Source: Streptomyces sp. NBC_01198 (GTDB taxonomy: Bacteria > Actinomycetota > Actinomycetes > Streptomycetales > Streptomycetaceae). Taken from it: a stretch of DNA of 64,000 nucleotides. Made by a program: the position numbers and the translations under genes. Of this stretch, positions 8,130 through 13,889 are shown in pieces. The stretch is from NCBI RefSeq assembly GCF_036010485.1, contig NZ_CP108568.1:868001-932000 (forward strand), in the 5' to 3' direction. The notes under the pieces were generated by a model, which ran no database searches, was not told the origin of the DNA, and saw nothing but the letters and a program-made list of their open reading frames with translations. Each line of letters starts with the position of its first letter. Position 1 is the first letter of the stretch.

Positions 8130-8510
8130 ATGCGAACGCTGTTCACCGGAATCACGCGGAAGGCAGGCATCGCCGTGGCCGCCGCGGGGATCGCGACCGG
8201 CATCATGGCCGGCACTGCCACCGCCTCCACGTCCGCCGGCTGGATCGGCCCCGGCCAGACCAACAACTCCCACGGCGTCTGGTGCGTCCAGGCCGCCATC
8301 AACGCCTCGCCGGTGCCCACGCCCATCCTCGACGAGGACGGCCGCTACGGGTCCAAGACGGAGGCGGGCATCAAGGCCTTCCAGAAGTACTACCACCTCA
8401 CGACCAACGGCAAGGCGGACGGCATCGTGGGCCCGAAGACCGGCAACAAGGTCTGGGACCTGGACGACAACTCCACCTACTGCTACACCTACGTCCCCAC
8501 CACGTACTGA
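8130..8510 (+). CDS. small secreted peptidoglycan-binding protein
   Basis: 126 residues. A Sec signal (RKAGIAVAAAGIATGIMAGTATAS) is followed by a single type 1 peptidoglycan-binding domain (VWCVQAAINASP, DEDGRYGSKTEAGIKAFQKYY, ADGIVGPKTGNKVWDL) and a short Tyr/Thr tail. No catalytic domain is present, so it should only bind wall, perhaps as a competitor or coat protein. ATG 8130 has AGGAGAG six bases upstream. It carries two cysteines, one in the domain and one in the tail, that could pair after export. Divergent from the CHAP hydrolase gene. Confidence 0.88.
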   Translation: MRTLFTGITRKAGIAVAAAGIATGIMAGTATASTSAGWIGPGQTNNSHGVWCVQAAINASPVPTPILDEDGRYGSKTEAGIKAFQKYYHLTTNGKADGIVGPKTGNKVWDLDDNSTYCYTYVPTTY

Positions 8511-8598
8511 GCCGGATCCGGGCGGGGGCGACCGGTACGGCCCGCTCCCGCCCCTCCCCGAGCGGGTCGGCCGGCGGGCTCCCGGTGCGGAAGGCACC

Positions 8599-8630
8599 GG
8601 GCGCCCGCCCGCGCGTGCGGGCGGGTGCCC
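8599..8630. terminator. hairpin between convergent genes
   Basis: 14-base arms (GGGCGCCCGCCCGC / GCGGGCGGGTGCCC, one G-U type mismatch) with a GCGT loop, between the small PGBD gene and the Fur-type gene that end toward each other. Confidence 0.65.
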
Positions 8631-8661
8631 GCGCGTCACCGGGCGGCGGGCCGGCGCGACG

Positions 8662-9112
8662 TCACATGCCGCCGCCCGCACCTTCGCTGCGGCAGTCAGG
8701 GCAGGTGCCGGTGAGTTCGACGGTGTGCCCGACGTCGCGGTAACCGGAGGACTCCGCGATCGCCGCGGCCCAGCGCTCGATGGGACCGGCGTCGACGGGC
8801 AGGCCGAGGCCGCACACCCGGCACAGCAGGAAGTGGCGGTGTTCCTGCCGCGGGGCGGTAGCGGAAGAGGCGCTCGCCCCCGGGTTCGCGGACGACGTCG
8901 GCCCGGCCGGCGTCGGCGAGCACGCTCAGCGTCCGGTAGACGGTGCTCAGCCCGACGCGCCGGCCGGCCGCGAGCAGCCGGATGTGCAGCGCCTGGGCTC
9001 TGGTGAAGTCCCCGCTGTCGATGAACGTGGCCACGACGGTGGCGCGCTGCGCGGTGCGGCGGCCGATGAGGGCGACGTCGCCGGCCGGCGGCGTGGGCTC
9101 GTCACCGCTCAT
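8662..9112 (-). pseudogene. zur: Fur-family zinc regulator (Zur-like), frameshifted
   Basis: The first frame (from ATG 9112) encodes the winged-helix half: RRTAQRATVVATFIDSGDF, RVGLSTVYRTLSVLADAG, GGERLFRYRP. After the C-run at 8852-8855 the family sequence continues in another frame: RQEHRHFLLCRVCG, then IERWAAAIAESSGYRDVGHTVELTGTCPDC, with both structural CxxC zinc pairs, ending at the TGA at 8662-8664. Removing one C restores a normal 149-residue Fur/Zur protein. As written, the product would lose dimerisation and metal sites. The gene starts 2 bp past the stop of the zinc permease gene, so it is the last cistron of the znu operon. Either a real recent mutation or a base-calling error in CCCC. 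Confidence 0.85.
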
Positions 9113-9113
9113 G

Positions 9114-9995
9114 TCAGCCGGCCGGCGCGGGGATACGTATCCGCAGCCCGGGGACGTACGTGGCGGCGTAGACCGCGGTGGCCGTCGCCAGGATGGCGAA
9201 GCTGGGCGGCGTGCGCGGGATCGCGTAGCTCAGGCCGAGGCCGGTCCACATCTCGGCGACCGCGAGACCGGCGGACAGCGCCAGCGCATGGTAGGGGCGC
9301 GCGGTCATGCGCTGGGCCGCGCCGGCGGGGGCGGCGAGCAGGCCGAGGATGAGCAGCGAGCCGACCGCCTGGGTGGCCTCGGCCGCACACGCGCCGGTCA
9401 GTGCGAGGAAGGCGAATCCGAGCAGGCGTACGGGGACCCCGCGGGCGGCCGCCACCGCCTCGTCGACGGACACGAACAGCAGCGGACGGGTGGCGAACAG
9501 CACCGCGGCGCAGATCCCGGCGCCCACCAGCGCGGCGGTCAGCGCGTGGCCGGCGGACAGGCCGAAGATCGAGCCGAACAGGACGTTGACCCCGGCGCCG
9601 CCGTTTCCCGAGCTGCGGGAGGTGGTGTAGAGGGTCAGGAAGAAGGCGCCCAGGCCCAGGACCCAGGAGAAGGCGCTGCCGATGGCCACGTCGTCGGCCC
9701 GGCCGCGTCTGCCCAGGGTGCCGAGCAGCACGGCGCCGCCGATGGTGGCCGCGTACAGGCCGATCCGGGGGTCGGCTCCGTAGGCGAGGGCGGCCAGGGC
9801 GCCGGTGAAGGCGACGTGGCTGAGGGCGTCGCCGGTGAACACCTGGGCGCGCAGGACGAGGAAGTAGCCGACGAGGCCGCATGCGGCCGCGATGGCGGTG
9901 CCGGCGAGCAGGGCGTGCTGGAAGAAGGGGTGGCCGAGGGCGGAGGCCCACCCGGGTGCGGACAGGTACGACATCGCCGTGCCGGTGGAGGTCAT
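9114..9995 (-). CDS. znuB: zinc/metal ABC transporter permease
   Basis: 293 residues, ABC-3 (ZnuB/TroC) family membrane protein with about eight hydrophobic segments. It contains the family block LRAQVFTGDALSHVAFTGALAA and VSVDEAVAAARGVPVRLL, plus AVGSLLILGLLAAPAGAA near the C-terminus. ATG 9995 overlaps the stop of a second permease gene by ATGA. Two adjacent permease genes suggest a heterodimeric channel. Works with the ATPase and lipoprotein encoded upstream in uptake of Zn(II); other first-row metals cannot be excluded from sequence. Confidence 0.9.
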   Translation of the reverse strand: MTSTGTAMSYLSAPGWASALGHPFFQHALLAGTAIAAACGLVGYFLVLRAQVFTGDALSHVAFTGALAALAYGADPRIGLYAATIGGAVLLGTLGRRGRADDVAIGSAFSWVLGLGAFFLTLYTTSRSSGNGGAGVNVLFGSIFGLSAGHALTAALVGAGICAAVLFATRPLLFVSVDEAVAAARGVPVRLLGFAFLALTGACAAEATQAVGSLLILGLLAAPAGAAQRMTARPYHALALSAGLAVAEMWTGLGLSYAIPRTPPSFAILATATAVYAATYVPGLRIRIPAPAG

Positions 9996-10915
9996 GCCGG
10001 GCCTCCCGCAGGCAGCCGTGACGCGGTCGGGTGCGGCAGTCGGTCGGCGGCCAGCCGGCCGAGCCGGGCCAGCACGTAGGCGCAGAAGGCGAAGGTGGTC
10101 ACCCAGAACCCGATCGGATAGGGCGAGTAGTACGCGGCGGTCAGCCCGAGCCAGGTCACCGCGACGGCGACGACCACCGACAGGCCGAGGCTCAGACGCG
10201 GGCTCGCGGTGACGGCCTGTGTCGTGGCGGCGGGCATCACCAGCAGGGCGAACACCAGCAGGGTGCCGGTGATCTGGCTGGCCTCGGCGGCGGCGACACC
10301 CAGCAGGACGAGGAAGGCGGTGGACAGCGCCCGTACCGGCACCCCGCGGGCGGCGGCGACGTCGGCGTCGACCGAGGCGAACAGCAGCGGCCGTCCGATG
10401 GCCGAAAGCACCCCCAGGGCGACGGCCGCGACGGCCAGGAGCACCCACACCTGGGTGGTGGTGATGCCCAGGAAGCTGCCGAAAAGCAGCGACGTCGTCC
10501 CGCCGAGCAGCCCCTTGTAAAGAGCGGTGAACAGGAAGCCGCACGCGAGCAGGAACGCCTGCACGGTGCCGGTGAGCGCGGACTCCGCGCTGTCGGCGTT
10601 CCGTCCCGCCCGCGGGATGGCGGCGATGGCCAGGGCCGCGGTCACGCAGAAGGCGAAGTAGCCGTAAGTTGCGCTGACGCCGACCAGGATCGCACCGGCG
10701 GCCCCCGGGAAGCCGACGACAGCCAGGGTGTGGCCGGCGAAGCTCTGCCGTCGCAGCACCATGAACCAGCCCATGACGCCGGCCGCGACGGCCACGATCG
10801 TGCCGGCCCTGAAGGCGTTGAGCATGAACGGATACGCCCACATCGCCCGCAGGTCCGTCAGGAGGTTCCACGACCAGTCGGGGGATCCGCCGGCCAGTAC
10901 GGTCAGCGTCGTCAT
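9992..10915 (-). CDS. znuB: zinc/metal ABC transporter permease, second copy
   Basis: 307 residues, paralogue of the next gene and in the same ABC-3 family. Signature segments are LRRQSFAGHTLAVVGFPGAAGA, ASVDADVAAARGVPVRAL and TGTLLVFALLVMPAATTQ. The N-terminal tryptophan-rich part (PDWSWNLLTDLRAMWAYPFMLNAFRAG) precedes the first helix. Linked to both neighbours by 4-bp ATGA overlaps (9992-9995 and 10912-10915). Its His to Ser change in the DALSH block position relative to the partner (HTLAV) suggests the two subunits are not equivalent. Confidence 0.9.
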   Translation of the reverse strand: MTTLTVLAGGSPDWSWNLLTDLRAMWAYPFMLNAFRAGTIVAVAAGVMGWFMVLRRQSFAGHTLAVVGFPGAAGAILVGVSATYGYFAFCVTAALAIAAIPRAGRNADSAESALTGTVQAFLLACGFLFTALYKGLLGGTTSLLFGSFLGITTTQVWVLLAVAAVALGVLSAIGRPLLFASVDADVAAARGVPVRALSTAFLVLLGVAAAEASQITGTLLVFALLVMPAATTQAVTASPRLSLGLSVVVAVAVTWLGLTAAYYSPYPIGFWVTTFAFCAYVLARLGRLAADRLPHPTASRLPAGGPA

Positions 10916-11829
10916 GACGGGCCCTCTCCCCGTCCGGTGTGCCGGTCGGTGTGCAGCGCGGGCGCCTCGGGCTGGCCGACGACCACCAGGCGGCCGTCGG
11001 TGGTGCGCAGCACCTCGATCGGGGTGCGGTACAGGCGGGTCAGGGTCTCGGAGGTGATGACCTCGGCTGGGGTACCGCACACGGCGCCGCCCTCGGCGAG
11101 GTAGACCACGCGGTCCAGGCGGGACAGGATCGGGTTGACATCGTGCGCGACCATCACGACCGTCACGCATTCCTCGCAGCAGATCCGGCCGATGAGAGCG
11201 GCGACCGCGGCCTGGTTCGGCAGGTCGAGGCTGTCGAGCGGCTCGTCGAGCAGCAGCAGTTCGGGGCGCCTGACCAGTGCCTGCGCGATCAGCAGCCGCT
11301 GCTGCTCGCCGCCGGAGCACTGCCCGATCGGCCGGTGCGCGTATCCGGACGCGCCGACCATCTCGATGACCTCGCGGATCCGCGCGGCGGCGGCCTTGCG
11401 CCCGGGCGCCCAGGGCAGCGGCACGCCCCAGCGGTCGCCGTCCCAGCCGAGCCGCACGACGTCGATTCCGCGCATCCGCAAGGAGGCGTCGAAGCTGCGG
11501 CGCTGCGGCAGGTAACCGACCTGCTCCCCCGCCCTGCCCGGCGCCGCGCCGAGCACCCGGACCTCGCCCGTGGCCGGCGGCAGCACCCCGAGCAGCACCT
11601 TGACCAGCGTGGACTTGCCCACACCGTTGGGCCCGAGCACCGCCACGAACTCCCCGGCGCCGACCTCCAGATCGACCCCCGACCACAACGTGCGCCCGCC
11701 GACTCGTACGGAGGCGTCGCGCAGCGAGACCACCGCGGCCGGCGGCTCGGGCGCGCGCGCCGCCGGCCGCGGTGCTGCCGTCCTGTGGGCCACGGCGCCG
11801 GCCCTGGTCATCGGTTTCACCGCCGTCAC
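10912..11829 (-). CDS. znuC: zinc/metal ABC transporter ATP-binding protein
   Basis: 305 residues from GTG 11829, chosen because it overlaps the znuA stop by GTGA as at the other joints of this operon; ATG 11811, six codons in, is the alternative. Walker A GPNGVGKST, Q-loop YLPQRRSFD, ABC signature CSGGEQQRLLIAQAL, Walker B LLLLDEPLDSLD and the switch His in VMVAHDVNPI are all intact. Ala/Pro-rich extension of about 35 residues at the N-terminus. Energises the paired permeases. Confidence 0.92.
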   Translation of the reverse strand: MTAVKPMTRAGAVAHRTAAPRPAARAPEPPAAVVSLRDASVRVGGRTLWSGVDLEVGAGEFVAVLGPNGVGKSTLVKVLLGVLPPATGEVRVLGAAPGRAGEQVGYLPQRRSFDASLRMRGIDVVRLGWDGDRWGVPLPWAPGRKAAAARIREVIEMVGASGYAHRPIGQCSGGEQQRLLIAQALVRRPELLLLDEPLDSLDLPNQAAVAALIGRICCEECVTVVMVAHDVNPILSRLDRVVYLAEGGAVCGTPAEVITSETLTRLYRTPIEVLRTTDGRLVVVGQPEAPALHTDRHTGRGEGPS

Positions 11830-12815
11830 TTCCCGGTGGCCTTCGCCAGCGCCTGCTGGATGCCCTGCAACTGCCGGACCTGCCAGTCCTCGAAGGAGGC
11901 GCCGGCCGGGGTGAGGGTCTCGGTCACGGTGGCCACCGGGATGCCCTCGGCCTTGGCCTCCTTGACCTGCTGCTGCACGTCGGGCGTGGCGTTCTGGCTG
12001 TTGTAGACGTAGATCTTGATCTGCTTGCCCTTGATCTGCTGGTCGATCAGCGCCTTGTCGTGGGCGGTCGGGTCGGTGCCCTCGCTGATCGCACTCAGGA
12101 ACGAGTAGGGGGTGAGCATCTTCAGGCCCAGCCCGTCGGCGAGCGGGCTGACGATGGACTCCGACGCGCCGATCGGGGTGCCCGCGTACTTCGCCTTGAT
12201 ACCCGCTATCAGCTGGTTGTAGGTGCCGAGGGTCTGCGCCTCGAACGTGGTCTTCAGCTTGTCGAAGTCGGCGGCGTCGGCCGGGTCGATCTTCTTGTAG
12301 TCGGCGGTGATCCGCTCGATCACCCGGTGGACGTCGGCGGGCGAGTACCAGCGGTGCGGGTTGCCGCCTGGCTTGATCCCCACCAGGTCCCCGACCTCCA
12401 GGCTGGTGCGGCCGGGGGCGGGGTTGGCGGACAGCAGCTTGTCGGCCCACGCGTCGTAGCCGACTCCGTTGACGATCGTGTACTGCGCGCCGGCGACGGT
12501 ACGGGCGTCGGAGGCCGTCGGCTCGTAGTCGTGCGGGTCCGCGTCGGGGTTGTCGATGATGCTGGTGACCTTGACGTGCCCGCCGCCGAGCCGGCTCGCG
12601 ACGCTGCCCCAGAAGTTCTCCGCGGCCACCACCTGGACGGTCTTCCCGCCCCCCGAACCAGCGGGCGCGGCCTCGGACTTGTCGCCCCCCGACGAGTCCG
12701 GGGCGGACGAGGTCGAGCACGCCGCGAGGGTCGTCGCGGCGAGTGCGGCGGCGCCCGCGACGGCGGCGGACCGCCAGGGACGGCGGGCGGTGGAACGGGA
12801 CAGGGCAGCCTTCAT
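11826..12815 (-). CDS. znuA: zinc-binding lipoprotein of the ABC transporter
   Basis: 329 residues, cluster A-1 metal-binding protein. Lipobox LAAC near residue 33 follows a signal peptide. Ligand-type motifs are DADPHDYEPTASDA and GGNPHRWYSPADV (two His). The third ligand region reads GASESIVSPLADGLG, so the third His of classical ZnuA is replaced by the Glu/Ser-type pattern seen in some actinobacterial homologues. No His-rich loop is present; the separate His-rich peptide across the promoter may supply that. First gene of the minus-strand operon, 70 bp from a Zur-like box. Confidence 0.92.
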   Translation of the reverse strand: MKAALSRSTARRPWRSAAVAGAAALAATTLAACSTSSAPDSSGGDKSEAAPAGSGGGKTVQVVAAENFWGSVASRLGGGHVKVTSIIDNPDADPHDYEPTASDARTVAGAQYTIVNGVGYDAWADKLLSANPAPGRTSLEVGDLVGIKPGGNPHRWYSPADVHRVIERITADYKKIDPADAADFDKLKTTFEAQTLGTYNQLIAGIKAKYAGTPIGASESIVSPLADGLGLKMLTPYSFLSAISEGTDPTAHDKALIDQQIKGKQIKIYVYNSQNATPDVQQQVKEAKAEGIPVATVTETLTPAGASFEDWQVRQLQGIQQALAKATGK

Positions 12816-12885
12816 GGTGCGGAAACTCCTCCATCAAGCCAGGCACAGCGGGCACCGGCACGGTCGGTCGACTGCCCACGCTAGA

Positions 12886-12900
12886 TGAAAACGAATTTCA
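12886..12900. promoter_or_regulatory. Zur-box-like operator upstream of znuA
   Basis: TGAAAACGAATTTCA agrees at 13 of 15 positions with the actinobacterial Zur consensus as I recall it (TGAAAATGATTTTCA) and is an imperfect dyad. It lies 70 bp upstream of the znuA start, in the divergent region shared with the His-rich gene. Confidence 0.7.
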
Positions 12901-12923
12901 CCACCAGGTCGCCATCCTCGATA

Positions 12924-12938
12924 TGACAATCGTTGCCA
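12924..12938. promoter_or_regulatory. second, weaker Zur-like dyad
   Basis: TGACAATCGTTGCCA is an imperfect inverted repeat (TG-CAA..TTG-CA) with about 10 of 15 matches to the same consensus, 24 bp from the first box. It could serve the divergent gene or cooperative binding. Confidence 0.35.
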
Positions 12939-13026
12939 TCTCTTGACCCGAGTGCCCCTCACCCCGGCGGCTCGGCGCGTGGCCCACAGGTGTGGCGCGT
13001 GGCGTGATACATGCAAAGGTCGCCAT

Positions 13027-13049
13027 ATGCTAATGTTGCAATATATTAG
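13027..13049. promoter_or_regulatory. ArsR-type operator upstream of the His-rich gene
   Basis: AT-rich island in GC-rich DNA. CTAAT (13030-13034) and ATTAG (13045-13049) form a dyad of 20 bp, and ATGCTAATGT (13027-13036) recurs in front of the ArsR gene. Ends 41 bp before the ATG, suited to repression by the linked SmtB/ArsR protein. Confidence 0.55.
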
Positions 13050-13090
13050 ACCGAGCCGGGACAGCCGGCAGCGCGAGCGAGGAGTTCTCC

Positions 13091-13393
13091 GTGTCCCATA
13101 CCGTTGACCACCACCCCCACGCCGGCCACCAGCACGCTCACGGCGACGGCTGCGGCCATGTGGCGATCCCGCACGAGGACCACGTCGACTACGCGCACGA
13201 GGGACACCTCCACCGCACGCACGGCGACCACGTCGACGACTGCACCGCCGACCGGCACACAGCGCACGAAGGACACAGCCACGAGCACGGCGCGCAGTGC
13301 GGACACGTCGCCGTTCCACATGAGGACCACACGGACTTCGTGCACGACGGACACCGCCACGCCGCCCACCAGGGGCACTGGGACGAGCACTGA
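13091..13393 (+). CDS. histidine-rich putative zinc-binding peptide
   Basis: 100 residues, of which 29 are His and 3 Cys, with many Asp/Glu and few hydrophobic residues. No signal peptide or membrane helix, so probably cytoplasmic. Two diverged repeats are visible: GDGCGHVAIPHEDHVDYAH followed by EGHLH, and GAQCGHVAVPHEDHTDFVH followed by DGHRH; a third, shorter unit (CTADRHTAHEGHSHEHG) lies between. This is a metal-chelating composition; a zinc buffer or chaperone is the natural inference from the flanking zinc uptake genes and zinc-type ArsR. Similar short proteins occur near actinobacterial zinc genes, but I know of no established function. Confidence 0.85.
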   Translation: MSHTVDHHPHAGHQHAHGDGCGHVAIPHEDHVDYAHEGHLHRTHGDHVDDCTADRHTAHEGHSHEHGAQCGHVAVPHEDHTDFVHDGHRHAAHQGHWDEH

Positions 13394-13426
13394 CCGGTCC
13401 GCTCGCACCCAGGTGATTGTCGTTCT

Positions 13427-13440
13427 CACATGCTAATGTG
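13427..13440. promoter_or_regulatory. ArsR-type operator at the arsR-like start
   Basis: CACATGCTAATGTG is a perfect 5-4-5 dyad ending 5 bp before the ATG at 13446. It shares ATGCTAATGT with the upstream operator. TAATGT fits a -10 box at the spacing of leaderless transcripts, so repressor binding would directly block transcription (autoregulation). Confidence 0.55.
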
Positions 13441-13445
13441 CGCAT

Positions 13446-13781
13446 ATGACGACAAGTGCCTCCGGGCCCTCCGGGCCGGAGCCCGCGGAAGCCGTCGACC
13501 GCATACAGGCCCTGCAGGCGGCGACAGAGCTGCTCAAATCGCTGGCCTCACCGGTCAGGCTCGGCATAGTCAGTGAACTGGCCGAGGGCGGCAAGCGCGT
13601 CCACGAGCTCGTCACCGCGCTCGGCGTCAGCCAGCCCCTGGTCTCCCAGCACCTGCGCGTCCTGCGCTCCGCGCACATCGTCACCGCACGCCGTGAAGCG
13701 CGCGAGATCGAGTACACCCTCACCGACGGCCACGTGGCCCACATCGTCCTCGACGCGATCCGCCACGCCCAGGAGCAGTAG
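13446..13781 (+). CDS. ArsR/SmtB-family zinc-sensing repressor
   Basis: 111 residues, winged helix (LLKSLASPVRLGIVSELAEGGKRVHELVTALGVSQPLVSQHLRVL). The C-terminal helix reads DGHVAHIVLDAIRHAQE: Asp, +2 His, +13 His, +16 Glu, exactly the alpha5 zinc site of SmtB (D-x-H-x10-H-x2-E). No Cys ligands for As, Cd or Pb are present. It should therefore release DNA on binding Zn(II). Downstream of the His-rich gene on the same strand, with its own operator-like site and probably a leaderless start. It provides the excess-zinc arm opposite to Zur. Confidence 0.9.
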   Translation: MTTSASGPSGPEPAEAVDRIQALQAATELLKSLASPVRLGIVSELAEGGKRVHELVTALGVSQPLVSQHLRVLRSAHIVTARREAREIEYTLTDGHVAHIVLDAIRHAQEQ

Positions 13782-13853
13782 CGACAGTTGCGGGCGCGTG
13801 GCCGGACGGCAGGGGTCCGCGCGTGCGGGGGCGACTCGTCGCCGCTGGTGGAC

Positions 13854-13883
13854 CGTCGCCCGGCACCCCGCTGCCGGGCGACG
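13854..13883. terminator. bidirectional hairpin terminator
   Basis: Perfect 12-base arms (CGTCGCCCGGCA / TGCCGGGCGACG) with a 6-base loop between convergent arsR-like and NocE-like genes. Confidence 0.8.
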
Positions 13884-13889
13884 ACCGCG

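Noticed and set aside
13046..13429. Valine-rich minus-strand ORF opposite the His-rich gene
   Set aside because: Complement of His/Asp codons reads as Val; the plus-strand frame has a clear repeat structure and promoter.
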